Source of the DNA: Zygnema cylindricum
Taxonomy: Eukaryota; Streptophyta; Zygnematophyceae; Zygnematales; Zygnemataceae
Length of the DNA stretch: 64,000 nt
Assembly: GCA_037447655.1 (NCBI GenBank)
Contig: JBBHKE010000419.1
Span: 20,093 to 84,092 of the forward strand
Reading direction: 5' to 3'
The position numbers and the translations under genes are program-made. Under the pieces are notes generated by a model. That model saw nothing but the letters and a program-made list of their open reading frames with translations, did no database searches and had not been told where the DNA came from. The first letter of the stretch is position 1; each line of letters starts with the position of its first letter. Below, piece after piece: positions 36,348 through 48,690 of the stretch.

Positions 36348-37968
36348 AATTCGAGAAATTACTTGTGAATGTGAACCGCATTTGACTGATGTACAAAATG
36401 ATCACAAAAAGCCACAAGCAAATTATGTGGGGATATCCACACTAATGAAGGTGAGAGAGGTATGATGTAGGCAAGATCCAATCTATATTGTGCGCGGTTG
36501 CCACGGAAATTTACAATAATAATATGCTTAAAAGGAGTAGAAACTGCTGGAGTCAATGATTTAGTTAAGCTTTTCAGCCCATTTAGTGTGGTCAAATTGT
36601 TTTTGAATCTAGATTGTTCAATGTTTTTTTCTTCAATATACGATACTGTTTTGTTGCCTCCCGCATCTTGTTTATGTCCATTTGTGCTTTGCAAAGTCTT
36701 TGGGTTTGGGTTGGGCTTGGATTGATTATTACTGCTTTTTATCCAATTTTTTTGATTTTTTTTCATATAACCTGCTTAACCTTCGAAAATTTGGCAAGTG
36801 AACATTCTGTGTAAGAGGGGCACATGGTCATACTAAGCCTTTTTAGATAGTTTGCCCTTTCTCTCTCTTGATCTTCTGATACTGCCATGGCTTCCTCCCA
36901 CTTCTGATTTTTCTCTTTTTGCCTTTCCCTCAAATTTCGCCTCATTTATGTTACTCTTTTGTCCCTAAACCGATGTATTTCCCAATTGTGCTGCTCGATT
37001 TCATTCTGCCGGTTTCACATGTAGTCGTACAATTCCTCACCTACTAATTAGCTCTCCTAAAGCCTTTAACAACTCTCGACGTTATGCAATAGTTTGCAAT
37101 TCGGCTAACCGTCTTTCTAGTACTCCTCACCGAATTAGAGTGGTGGAGAAGACACATGCTACTTCTAAGAGGTCTGGCTAAAGAGTGTAGTCAAACCTCA
37201 TGGGAAGATGTTAACTCTCCCCAATTAGTTATCTACTAAGAACCAACTAGAGAAAAAAAAAATGGAATTGAAATTGAGAATGAAAATTGACGGTAATATT
37301 GTTGTCAAAAAATTAACACATGACTGTTAAAAGTCCAAAACGAATAGCTTTTGTGAGTGTCCTTCGCATTTCAAGTCAGACTCTTAAACTCAAACGTTAA
37401 TGGGACGTCTTAAGAAAAGAACAGTAAATGTTGTTGGTTTACACGACTTTTTTGTGGTGCGGACATTAATGGAATGTTTAACACTAATATGTTTAAATCC
37501 TAAAATAGCGTAGCTTTTTTTTCTAGTTTATATCGTGGCCTAAAAATTGCATCAAACGGCCTCAATATAGTGTCAACCTCTATTCTATGAACAAAAAATT
37601 AACGGAACATGCTTACGAGTAAAAGTTATATTTTCTAAAGTCTAAAACGTGTAGTGTGTTCACAAAGTATGAACATGTGCCAATAGTTTTGCGCGATTTA
37701 CTTTTGTCGTTCAAATTTGAGTGCACTTTGTCGTGTGGACGCCGTTGTTTAGGATTTGATAGGGTTCAAATTTGAGTGTTTTTTCTTATGGCAACGCTAC
37801 TTTTTTCGTGTCAATGATGTTATCTCGCACTTTTTTCGTGTCAATAATGTTATCTCACACTTTTTTCGTACTCTAATGCGGAACAATGAGCAATTTTTGT
37901 AGAGACTCGCTCATTCCGTAAACTACACTATTTCAACACGTCTTGAACTACCGAAAATGACACACTAA
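36348..37968. other. Spacer, no gene supported
   Basis: A 135-codon minus frame (36359-36766) and a 60-codon charged frame (36763-36945) show no known domain. A 28-bp word with ACACGAAAAAAGT is duplicated at 37800-37870. Confidence 0.4.
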
Positions 37969-38812
37969 TTAAATCATACCTATAATAAAGAATTCGTATA
38001 TTAATAAAGAATTCCTTGCCTTCATGTGAAGTTCAGTACCGTATTTCATTGTCATTACCAAATTTGTAAGGTTCGGACAATCGATTATAAGATGATTGGC
38101 TAAAATATCTAAGTTGAGAACACTAATATTTGGATGAACAACGTAACAAATCCACTCATCATGCTCCGATTCCAACGTCAAAGAGACGAGGTTAGGAAAG
38201 AAATGCAAGAAAGGAACCAAGACAATCTCTTGATTTCTACCAGAATAACCGTCGACAAATTTCACATCAAGTTTCTTAATCCTGGTGAACTTTTGAGAAA
38301 CGGTCCATATATCCTTCTTGACAAGTTCGGGAGTCACGGCTACTTTCAAGTCTTCCAACATTGGAAACATGTACAATATTTCCACATGATCCAATTTCAA
38401 TTCAGGAATCTCCAAAGAAGTCAACGTTGTTTTGACAATCGTCGAACAATAACGGAGAGTAGAAGGCGAAACTTCCACATTTGATATCACTTTTGTCACG
38501 TTTGGTGCAAGATGGACGAGACGTGACAAACGCAACTGAGTTTCATGGATGTTTGCGAAGTTTTCAACACTATTATTGATATGCAAAATTGGTACGGATA
38601 TTTGTTACCTGAGTTTCATGGATGTTGGCGAATTTTTCAACACTATTATCGATATGCAAAATTGGTACGGATCTCCCCGGAGGCTGGAATGTTTTGCAGA
38701 CCGAGGCAAAGAGGGCGAGTTTTCGAGCCTCGCCGGAAGAAGCTTCACTAAGGATCATATCAAGGAGAGGGAGAGGACGATTTAATATGGATGACTTGGA
38801 TTTTTTAGTCAT
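37969..38812 (-). CDS. F-box/LRR-like protein, two exons
   Basis: Exon 1 (38609-38812) gives 68 residues with an F-box-like core near residues 12-42 (PLPLLDMILSEAS, KLALFASVCKTF). Exon 2 (37969-38535) gives 188 residues of leucine-rich repeat character (LSRLVHLAPNVTKVI, LTSLEIPELKLDHV, FPNLVSLTLESEHDEW, CPNLTNLVMTMKY). Between them lies a 73-bp segment (38536-38608) that is a tandem copy of the end of exon 1. It starts GTAACA, ends CTCAG and contains in-frame stops. Removing it joins the exons in phase 0 and yields 256 residues. If it is not spliced, the gene is a pseudogene. The end may be truncated: an AG|GTATGA donor lies just before the stop. F-box proteins recruit substrates to SCF ubiquitin ligases; that role is inferred. 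Confidence 0.6.
38538..38672 (-). repeat. Tandem duplication of exon sequence, period 73 bp
   Basis: Two copies (38611-38672 and 38538-38599) match at 59 of 62 aligned positions. Each contains TTCATGGATGTT and GATATGCAAAATTGGTACGG. The offset, 73 bp, equals the length of the candidate intron. Confidence 0.92.
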
Positions 38813-40737
38813 GGCCACTTTCTCTTTTAAAGGCTGCGAGGAAAAAGAAAAGAGAAAAAAGAAAAAAAACAGAATAAACGAACAGGTACGAAACAGGTAC
38901 GAAACAGGTACGAAACAGGTACGGAATTCTAATCAGCTGTACGGAAAATAACTGCAATAACAGAACCTAAAACGCAGAAGAAGATATAAAGCACTAAAAC
39001 AAAAGGAACAAAAAAGAAGGATGGAAAAGGACAAATATATGTGGAACCCTAAAATCCGTAAAATACAAAAATATACAAAAAGAAAGAGAAAAAAAAAAAA
39101 AAAAACAGACAGTTCTGAAATAGTATAGACAGTAATAAAAAGTCAGTTGTCGTTAAAAACCATAACCCTAACCCTAAAGAGTAGAAGCCATAGAAAATTA
39201 AAAGGACAGAAAAAAAAGGTACAGTAGCCGCAGCTTCGCTAATGATGGTACAAAAAACTTGCGCTGTACGATATAGTTCAAATTTCAAACTAAATCGAAG
39301 AGTTCGAACTTTTATTTTTATTGTATAGTTGTTCAAATCGCGCGATTTTTTCCCTTTTCCCGATTAAAACGTATAATTCGTGACTTTTGAATAAATCGGA
39401 GAAAAACGCGATGTCCTTTTTGTCTGGTGAACTGAACGGGTAGTCCATGTAAAAGGTACAGAGTTTACCGTAAGCTGTACGTTTTTTACGGTAATGTACG
39501 GAATTCAACGAAAACACACGTCGCAGTTATTGGTGTTTTCTGCCCGTTAAACTGAACATAAAATACACGGAACATGAACGCTACTTTTTTGAAAATGTAC
39601 GGACATTTTCGAAAATAGACGTTTGAAATGTCACACTATTTACACGCGGTAAGTTTGAAAAATGTACGAACTTCTTCTTCAATTATGTTTGAAAGAAGCC
39701 GACATGGAATGTTGAAAATCTGCCCTGTCAGATAATATCAGACAGACGGACTTTGACAAAAATATTGCGTTGGCCGCGATTTGAGCCTGGCTCTACGCTC
39801 TTCCACTATAGCCTATTTCGCATTTGTAACGGAAAAATTACAAACTGCGGTATTATTTAAAATTCATTTTTGTTTACATGTACGGAATAGTACGGACAAA
39901 AATTCATTAACTATTTTTACGATTTTTTCAAAAGGTTCAATGCGTTTGTTACGCATAATTCGTCGCGATTAAATCGTTCGCACTAAACGCTGGGAACAAC
40001 TATGCTTAAGACCCATATTGTATTGGCCTCAAAATGAAAAAAAATAGTAACATGGTTGAGTTGCACATTGTTCGATAGAGAATTAAACGTCATGTCTAAA
40101 TTTTGAAAAACATTCGGACAAAAAATTATTTTTCTGTGATTTTTGAGGTATTTTTTATTAAACCGTCAGATTAGGACGGTCTCTGATCAAAGTAGCAATC
40201 TAAGAAGATCACATGAAAAGCCCATAACACAACTTACGATAAAGGCGCCGACAAAAGGCCTACAATTGAAACGCCTACTTTTGAACTATGCTTTGGAACA
40301 AATAAGATTGTTTCGCCGATATGTGTATGTAAAATATATAGTATCACATACAGTATTATATTTTATCATACAGTACGATATAGTATACAATGTATAGTAT
40401 GTGATTATCACATATCACTATATCACTATCCGGTGCGTACATTGTACAAAACAAAATACGGAAATCCAATACGATTTTGCAGCACATACGTATAAAAAAG
40501 TCGTACAGATGAAACCTTACAAAACTCACTGAAAAGGTTAAAAAGCAGGATAAATTAAAAAGCACGATGGTAACCCATCTGAGTCCAGGGTCCAAAAAGG
40601 GTGGCATGGCCAAAACTGAAAAACTACAATAAAAAACAAATAGAGCGATGGGAACACAAAAAAAGATAAGAAAAGAAACAACCAACAAGGAAAATAAAAG
40701 CACCCAAACTCAAAATGAAAAGGAAGTCAGCTATCGC
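38813..40737. other. Spacer, no gene supported
   Basis: 38883-38926 is a (ACAGGTACGA)4 minisatellite. 39160-39180 has AACCCTAACCCTAA. 39430-39910 is rich in GTACGG words. 40330-40480 has ATAGTAT/CATACAG words like family A interiors. Frames here are short and not protein-like. Confidence 0.4.
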
Positions 40738-40739
40738 TA

Positions 40740-41815
40740 CACCGTGAATCGCTTATAGTGTTGATAACAATATATCCGCGCCCCTAAATTTCAACCATTG
40801 AACCTTAAATAGAATTTAACAATACTGATTATTTCTTTACCTTAATATCGGTGCGGTTTAATTAGCTTCGTTGACTCTAATTTGGCCTGTTTTTAAATAG
40901 TGTAGTGTACAAAATGTGTCAATCCGTACTAAAACTGCTCGCTTTTTGGTACAAACGTTTAGAAAAAGTGTTAGATAACAGCGTCGAGACCTGAAAGTGA
41001 GTGTTGCTGTCATGGAAAAGCGCTCTCATAATTGGTTCCTAGTAATAAAGACGGGCGAATCAAGCGAATTGTTCTCACATGTTCAAACGGCGACTATGTG
41101 AACACAAGCTGGAGGGGCTACACTACTGGAATGTGTATCCTAATTAGTGTTAGATGTATAAATTAGAGTTAATGTTTTGTTGGTCGGTTATGAAACCCAA
41201 TATTGCGTTAAAACACTGTTTGTTTATTTTAGTGTTGTGTATCGGTATCCATTTATCGATAATCGACATGGCCCTTTTTTTCGGCATACCGATAATCAAT
41301 ATATTGGCACAATTCATCAGTACCGGTGTTATCGCGATAAAAAAAGATAATCTGATAATACCGATACCGGTATCCGAAAAAAGGTATCTGGTAACACCGA
41401 TTCGATAACTATCGACGTTAATTGTACGGTTCATACCGTACAACCATACACTTGTACGGTTTATTCCGTTTTACTGAACTCCCGTTTTTCCGTTAAACAG
41501 AGTATGGAACAGATTGCCATACGTGGCATGCCACGCTATGTACAATGGAAAATATAATACAATGTAATACAAAGTACTATTATATAGCATAGTATATTTT
41601 TTCCCACTTATTGCCGATAAGGAATTTGTTGGTCTCGAAGCGATATATCAGAACCCCTCACTGTTCCATAACCGATAGCTATCGTTATCGGTTTTATCAC
41701 GATAAGTTTTTTACCGGTACACAACACTAGTTTTAATAAAATCGCCCCCTATTTTTTTTTTTTTTTTAGTTTCTTTACACTAATAAATTCTTAACACCAT
41801 AAGCGATTCACGATG
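40740..41815. mobile_element. Family B element with nested family A element
   Basis: The ends CACCGTGAATCGCTTATAG and CCATAAGCGATTCACGATG are inverted repeats flanked by TA (40738-40739 and 41816-41817). An A element sits at 41230-41729. Without it the B element is about 570 bp, normal for this family. The right TA is also the first two bases of a family A end. Confidence 0.8.
41230..41729. mobile_element. Family A element nested in family B, 500 bp
   Basis: It begins TAGTGTTGTGTATCGGTATC and ends ACCGGTACACAACACTA. The flanking 8-mers GTTTATTT and GTTTTAAT are only partly alike, so the duplication has decayed or was imperfect. Several CGATAAT words and GTACGG words lie inside. Confidence 0.8.
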
Positions 41816-41900
41816 TAGTGTTGTGTAACGGGTCAAAACTTATCGCGATAAAAAAAGGTTACCGATATAAACTGCTACTATACTTTATGAGACTTAGATC
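41816..41900. mobile_element. Family A left-end fragment
   Basis: It starts TAGTGTTGTGTAACGG, then CTTATCGCGATAA. Its first TA doubles as the target of the B element on its left. The rest of the element is not recognisable. Confidence 0.5.
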
Positions 41901-43284
41901 GACCACATATTTTCGACAGATTTCGTACGAAATTTTATTGGTCCTTTGAATGCATCTACAGTTGTAAAGTACAATGCCCATCTTTAATAGAGTTAGCAAC
42001 TCTAATTTGGTCACAATATTTTAGTTGATTAGAGTTAATCGAACTATTAGAGAAAGTTTTCCTGATCCACGCTTACAAATTGCAAAAAACTGACTCGTAT
42101 TGAGTAATATTAATATAGACTCAGAATGTGGTAATACAATATAGGCTCGTAATAAGTGGCAAAACATACTTTAATGCAATTTATTCTAATGAAGTGCTAA
42201 AACCGCAAATTTTTAGAGTCTACAGTGATGGGCCGAACAGTTTGCCGATACACCACAGAACCAATGTATACCAATAGCTACCATTGAGACAGCTCCAATA
42301 GCTTTGAAACTCTTAAAATACACAACTCCACCAGAAATAGTAGTACCAATTTGTCATTGTACACATGCTAACCAAAAAACCTTCATGTATCTTGCATTAA
42401 TGAAGAGAAAACAATCAATCAATTGTTACATTTTTACTTTCCTTTTACATACAACAGCTTCAAACTCAGAGTGATTACATTGAAGGAATTGACCCTCGTG
42501 TTAAGGGTAAATTGTACAGTTTTAGAGTAATTTTACAGTAGAGTGTGAATTTACCCCAAAAGCTGATCAGTTTATCCAATTCCTACATAATAATGACTTC
42601 TAAGGACCTTCGATGGACCGAAAGTAGAGCAATCTCCATACCATTTTTACCTTAATTCAAATATTTGACCTTTAATTCAATTCGAAACGCTTTTATTTGC
42701 TCAACAGACTGGTTTTTTAAGTCTAATACCCATAATTCTGTTTAGCTCGTTTGGAACCCAGATTACATAGGTTTTCCAGCTATAATACCCAAATAAATGT
42801 TTACCCATATTATACGCATATTATACTTGTTATCATACAAGTTTTTCTGGTGTAATACACATATAGTACCGGAAAAACACATATAGAGTACCCAATTGTT
42901 TTCCCACATTTTAAATAAATGTTTTTCACGAATATCTCCACATAAAACAATAAAAAAAAATCATTAAACGGGACAATATCCTTAAAAAAATAGGGCCCTT
43001 TCATTGCAATTCCTCCGGAGTACAGAGCTTCACAGCTTTTCACAAACCCTCAGCAATTCCTTCCTCAACCTTCCCTCCTTCCTTCCTCCCCGAGCTCATA
43101 GAAAAAAAAGCACCCTTCTCCAAACTCATTTCCCCTTTCTTGTCTGACACAAGGCAGCCAAACCCAAAACCCCCGATTCCCCGTTTTCTCGAGTAAAAGA
43201 AGCCACTCTCAGGAAAAAACTGCCACAAAGCCTCTCCTCTCCTTCCCTCTCCTCCTCTCTTTCCCTCTTCTCCTATTTTTCCTT
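41901..43284. other. Spacer downstream of RACK1
   Basis: No gene is seen. 42484-42588 forms an imperfect inverted repeat bounded by GGAATTG and CAATTCC. The last few hundred bases are the 3' untranslated side of RACK1, A+T-rich then C/T-rich on the plus strand. Confidence 0.45.
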
Positions 43285-45800
43285 CTACAGAGTTCGTCCC
43301 ACGGTCCAGACACGAATCTTTCCATCGGTGTATCCACTGTATAGTGTGCTTCCGTCGGCACTCCAGTTGAGGCTTGTACAGTATGGAATCTGACCATTTC
43401 TCTCCTCCCACCCCCCAAATTTCATGAGCCTATGATATAATCTAGTGCAAAAGACAATCTGGGTTATCGAATAAAATATGGGTCATCAAATATATATGAC
43501 AGGTTTTCAACTGTATAATGGGTCTTTGAATATAATTTAAGTTTCCTAATGTGATAACCCGCTACTTACGCCCTTACGCCAAAACATCGGTAATCGGGCA
43601 AGTATAAAACATATATATTACTATGAAACAGAAAAAAAACGTGCACTCCATTTCATAGGCGTAAAAAAATAAATTACATTTCCATCGACGTGCATGGTTA
43701 GCATTCTTCTTTGATTCTTCTTTTATATATAATGGGCGATTGTTTAAGTGGACAAAAAAAAAATCAGAAAACATTTTTTGTTCCACAAGAACCATACGGC
43801 AGAATAAAAATAAAATAGACCGAAATAGAGCCCAAGACATGAATACCCAAAATGGCGCATTTGCATTTTCAGCCAGAGTTTAAATAAAATAACAGACTCT
43901 CGGATAGTTCAAAGAGGGAAAAAAAAAACCCATAATAAATAACATTTCCGGAAAGCTTCTATTACCCAGCTATGTGGAATGAACGAATATGAGCGGAAAA
44001 TGCCCTTAAAATTTCACAACTTACAAATGGGATCTTGCTAATAAACTCATAATGTCCATTTATTTTTTTGACTTTGTGGTTTAGGGTTTAAGTGGTTCAA
44101 GCTTTCAATTGTTATGTTAGAGTATTTTAACTGGGAATAAGCCTGAATACAGACCAAGAGAGACTGAAATAGAGAGAGAGAGAGAAAGTGAGTGAGAGAG
44201 ATACAGAGAGAGAGAAAGAAGTAAACATGAAATTCAGAGCGAGAAAAAAAAACTTAGGTTTAAAGCCTGCCAAACAAAGTGCAGAGCCGGAAAAGACAGT
44301 GAGAGCATGGACAGGGAGAGAATGAACGGCGAGAGAATGGAGAGAGAGAGAGAGGAGGAATAGGGGAGGAAAAGGCGTGAAAGCGAGAGGGAGAGGGAAA
44401 GAGGGAGAATGAAAGAGAGAGAGAGAGAGAGGGGAAGAGAGGAAAGGAGAGAAACATAAAGAGTTGGACAGAGAGAAAGAAAGAGAGAAAGAGAGGGGAA
44501 AAAGAGAAAAAAGAGGAAAAGAGAAAGGGAAAGTGAAAGAGAAGGAACGTGATGGAGAAGGAACGTGATGGAGAAGGAAAGAGGGGGGAAGAGAAAAGAC
44601 CAGGTGAAGGAGACATTTATAGAAACAGAAAGAGAAAAAAGAGAAAAAAAAAAGAAAGAGAAATAGAGAGAGAGAGAGACGGAGAGAAAGTAAGAGAGAA
44701 TGCACCTGAGCCTTGGCCGTTGTCCTTTCGGGAAAGTCAGGCACCAAAGTGTCGACAGGGCTCTTGCTCTCCAAGTCCCAAATCTTAATACAGGACTGAG
44801 TCGCAGCGCAGAGCCAATACCTATTTTTTTAAAATCAAACACGAAAGGACACCCGCCAAATAAATGAGAACAAAATACAACTTAATATTTTTAAATATAA
44901 TAGGTCACCAGCCGAACAAATAAGAAACAAAGGAAATATGCAAACACAAATTTTACATTTCAAAATTTTGATTAACGAAATATACCTATGGCTATATGTA
45001 GGCCACCAGCAAATTAGTAAGAAATGTAAGAAAAACATGCATTAACATGGGTTTAAAACGAATTTAATGTGGGTCTTTGACATCAAATAGAGTTTAAATC
45101 GAATATAGTATGGGTCTTTGAACATAATATGGGTTTAAACATGACATGGGTTTACATAGAATGTAATATGTTTTCAAATATAATGTGGTTCAACAGCTAC
45201 TGGTATATATCAGTCAGCAGGCAAACCATTAGGAAAAAGAATAAATATATATTTGAGGTTGTATTAACTGTAATATAAGAATTAAACAAGAACCGGTACC
45301 TTGCCACTAATGTCAAAATATAGGTCACCCATCAAATTAATAAGAAACGAAAAAAAAATTATACATTTTTACATTACCCTACACAAAAAAACTCAGCCTT
45401 TTCCATCAATATTGCTGTCGAGAACATTCTATTTTGGATGTTAAAAAAGAGCAGAAAGATGGGAGAGAGGAAGTGAGGTTAAGAGAATAGAGGGAATGGA
45501 CAGAGAATAATGGAAGGCTACGGAAAGGGGGGACTGGAAGGAGAGGGAAGGGACAGAGAGGGAATAAAGGAGAGAGAATGGACAGGAAGGGAATGAAAGG
45601 AGGCAGAATGGACAGAGAGGGAGTGAAAGATAGAGAAAATACAGCGAGATAGAGAGGGAGAGCAGGGGCTTGAGGAGAAGAAGAGAGAAAAAGAGAGAGA
45701 AAAAGAGAGAGGGAAAGAGAGTGATAAAGAGCAAAAGAGAGGGAAGGAGAAAGAGAAACATAGAAAGAGAGAAACATAGAGAGAAAGAGAGCGAAGGGGG

Positions 45801-45839
<39 letters not shown>

Positions 45840-46617
45840 AGAGAAGAAATATAAAGTGAAAGAGATAATACCTATTGGGACTGAAACAGAGAGAGTGAAT
45901 AATGTCTCCCGCGTCCAAAGAATACAACCTCTTCCCTTCCGCAAACTCCCACAACATCGCGACTCCGTCTTTTCCTCCACTAGCGCACAAGGAACCGTCA
46001 GGAGAAACTGTAACTGTATTAATGTATCCAGTATGTCCAACCAAATTGGTCCTCAGTTTACAGTTAGTCAAATTCCACACCTTCACCACCTTGTCCCATC
46101 CTCCGGAAACAATAATTGGATGTGTGTTGACCGGAGAGAATCTCACACAGCTGACCCAGCCAGTGTGCGCCTCCTGTTCCTGTATTGTGTATTTACACTC
46201 TCCCAAAGTATTCCACAATTTAATGCTTTTGTCGCGAGATCCGGAGACGATCTGACGGTTGTCCACAGAGAACGCTACAGACAAAACGTCCTTGGTATGT
46301 CCGACAAAACGACGCGTGGTAGCTCCTGAGTTCAAATCCCACAGTCGGAGAGTTCCGTCCCACGAACCGGAGAGAGCAAACTGACCGTCAGAGGAAATGA
46401 CGACGTCTTGTACGAAACCGCCGTGGCCGGTAAGACGGCGGCGGGCGAATCCGTAGCTTCCCTGGTCTCCTCCTTCCTTAGTAAGGTTCCACACTATAAC
46501 AGATTTGTCGCGACTCGAGGAGAGGATCATGTCAGAGTTGTCCAAAGGACAAGCGATGGAGGTCACCCAATCGCTGTGGCCCTTGAGAGTTCCTCGGAGG
46601 GAGAGTTGCTCGCCCAT
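43285..46617 (-). CDS. RACK1: RACK1, seven-bladed WD40 scaffold of the 40S ribosome
   Basis: Exons are 46617-45872, 44820-44706 and 43389-43285, giving 321 residues, the usual family length. All introns are GT-AG: AG|GTATTA to TAG|G, splitting Arg249, and CAG|GTGCAT to CAG|A in phase 0. WD repeats are clear ([62 protein letters not shown]). Arg36-Asp37-Lys38, the ribosome-contact motif known from RACK1 studies, is present. The start at 46617 matches the family N-terminus; an upstream in-frame ATG at 46653 would add 12 residues. RACK1 binds near the 40S head and links signalling kinases to translation. No stops or frameshifts are seen, so it looks functional. Introns (1051 and 1316 bp) are filled with pyrimidine microsatellites. 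The closest family resemblance is algal ([15 protein letters not shown]). Confidence 0.97.
44160..44700 (+). repeat. GA-rich microsatellite in RACK1 intron 2
   Basis: GAGAGA and GAAAGA runs on the plus strand are CT runs in the RACK1 transcript. They lie immediately downstream of exon 2. Long frames on both strands are compositional. Confidence 0.9.
45430..45850 (+). repeat. GA-rich microsatellite in RACK1 intron 1
   Basis: GAGAGA, GGGAATGGACAGA and GAAAGAGAG units fill the intron directly after exon 1. They create a false C-terminal extension of the RACK1 reading frame rich in Ser, Leu and Phe if the intron is not removed. Confidence 0.9.
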
Positions 46618-46954
46618 GGCTGCTGCTTCGTCGGCGAAGGAGAGAGGTGACACGTGGCAGAAAGGACGGAGTGAGAAAAGAGAGAGAGAGAGAGAGAGAG
46701 GACGGAAGGCGAGAAACCTCCCCTTAGGACGAAGGGGGAAAAGAGCAAATTAGGGTTCGGAAGGAGCATTATAAAAGAAAAATCCGGCACGTGCGGAAAT
46801 GTGGAAATGTAGGAAGTAAGAGCCGTTGGATTAGCACGTGTGAGAGGAGAAATGAAATGTGCCGAGGATAGGGAGGCTTAGGGTTCAGAATAAAGTACGG
46901 AGTCATGTGTACGGGGTGAGGTGTGCGAGATACAGAATATAGTCTAGTACAGTA
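46618..46954 (-). promoter_or_regulatory. RACK1 promoter and 5' UTR region
   Basis: Two telo-box words (AACCCTAA on the minus strand) lie at 46750-46757 and 46878-46885. Three CACGTG words lie at 46651, 46788 and 46835. A TATA-like TTTTATAATG lies at about 46779-46769. A CT-rich leader (46681-46701) precedes the start codon. Telo-boxes are known in promoters of translation genes in plants. Function here is inferred. Confidence 0.5.
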
Positions 46955-47469
46955 CACCGCCAATCGTTATTAGCGTTGTGTACGCTAATTCCGTCCCGCT
47001 TTATTTATTTTTTATTCTCCATTAGTGTAGTTCATTCTATTTTTTTCTTTATTCTATTTAGGGTTATTTTCAGTACGTTGTCTCTTAAATAGAGTGGTGT
47101 ACGGTCAGTGTCAGACTTACATAAATACCCGCAGTTAAAATACAATAAATTAGTTTTAGTAACCGCGGACGCATAAATGTGCGTTCAAAGGAAAAGCCAG
47201 TCGTAAAAATCCTGCTCTTTATATTCGTCCGACAGCCGCGTTTCGACTGTGTGAATGTACGATTTATGTACGATTTATCAGATTTTGTACGAAGACCTAT
47301 ATTAGTATAAGCATGTTTCGACCGACATTTTTTTTTCAAAGATCAAATTACCATAGCAAACAATTAGAATGTATGATTTTTCAAAATTTTCAAATTCTTA
47401 AATAGCGTACACCACGGTAATTATTTTTATACGCTAAAAAAACTTACACGCTAATAACGATTGGCGGTG
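46955..47469. mobile_element. Family B element 338 bp upstream of RACK1, 515 bp
   Basis: The ends CACCGCCAATCGTTATTAGCG and CGCTAATAACGATTGGCGGTG are perfect inverted repeats flanked by TA. The sequence is very close to the copy at 13111-13641. It marks the upstream edge of the RACK1 promoter. Confidence 0.92.
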
Positions 47470-47811
47470 TACTGTACATTAAGCGCGAAAATGAACGGGA
47501 ACACTATAACGGTAATTCTGTATTACGCCCGAAAAGAACGGTCTTCTATGGGCTCAGTTCTGCTCCGGCCGTTCTGAGATGACTGGAAGAACTGGCAACA
47601 GAACGACCGGGAAATAACTGGGCCTCCAGCCTTCATCTTAAGAGTATGTAACTCGGGACAACGACAGTACACCGCGAATCGTAATTAGAGTAATGAAAAA
47701 ATTAGAGTACAAAAACAAAAAAAAAAAAATTAGAGTAATGAACGCTAATTTATGTGATAGAGCAGTTTCAACTATGAAGTTTACTCTAATTTATTTAAGT
47801 ACTCTAATTTG

Positions 47812-48682
47812 TAGTGTTGTGTATCGGTCAAAAACTTATCGCGATAACACCGATACCGATAGTTATCGGTTATCGGACGGTCAAGATTCCGATATATCGG
47901 TCTGGGACCAACAAATTCCATATCGGCGATAACTTAAAAAATATATAGTATGCATACAATAGTACTTTATAACATACTGTATTATTTTATTGATTTTATA
48001 TAGCGTGGCATGCCACGTATAAAAATCTGTTCCGTTACCGCTTAACTGCAATTTATTACGGACAGCGCAGCATATAAACGTTGGCTGGTTAACTGAACAA
48101 AACTTTTACGGCGAGGTACGTAATTTTACGAAAAAACTGGTGAACATGGAACTGGAAAAGGACAGCGGCACAAAAGTACAACGGACGCAAAATAACATTC
48201 TGCGCGCCGCCGGAATCGAACGGACGACTTGGAATGAGAAAACACAAGCGGACGGGCCAGCGTGAGCGCCGACATCCCGGAATGGCTCTTTTGGCAGCTT
48301 ATACCAAAAAAGTCGACAGATTGACACGTGGCATGTCCCAGTGGATCTCAAGAATAAAAGGACAAAGCCATGGCGTCGGATGTGAAAGGTACATCGTTTT
48401 TACTGAATCCGCATCAAAACCGTACAGATCTCATGGCGGCTACTTAACCGGTGAATATGACGTACAGTTGAGGGTACAGGACGTACATTTATATGTACGG
48501 TCCGTACAGTTATCGCCGATAGTTATCGTTATCGACATTATCGCCGATAATTACCCAATATTATCGGCTACTTATCGGCGATAACACCTATGTCGATATA
48601 TCGTACCAATATATCGATTATCGGATACCTGAAAAAAGGCCCATTTCGGTTATCGGCAAATCCTTACCGATACACAACACTA
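47812..48682 (+). mobile_element. Family A element, copy 1 of a tandem dimer, 871 bp
   Basis: It starts TAGTGTTGTGTATCGG and ends ACCGATACACAACACTA. CTAATTTG precedes it (47804-47811) and follows it (48683-48690). The interior has a possible decayed reading frame, M..KVQRTQNNILRAAGIERTTW, shifted by one base from a continuation GQRERRHPGMALLAAY. Confidence 0.93.
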
Positions 48683-48690
48683 CTAATTTG

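Noticed and set aside
36359-36766. 135-codon minus frame
   Set aside because: No recognisable motif, A+T-driven Asn/Lys-rich start, and no splice or promoter context; kept only as spacer.
44127-44842. Frames of 200 or more codons over RACK1 intron 2 and exon 2
   Set aside because: Only the 115-bp exon 2 is coding; the rest is translated microsatellite on the transcript strand.
45406-45871. C-terminal extension of the RACK1 frame rich in Ser and Leu
   Set aside because: A donor at 45871 and acceptors at the next WD40 exons give the complete conserved protein; the extension is intron.
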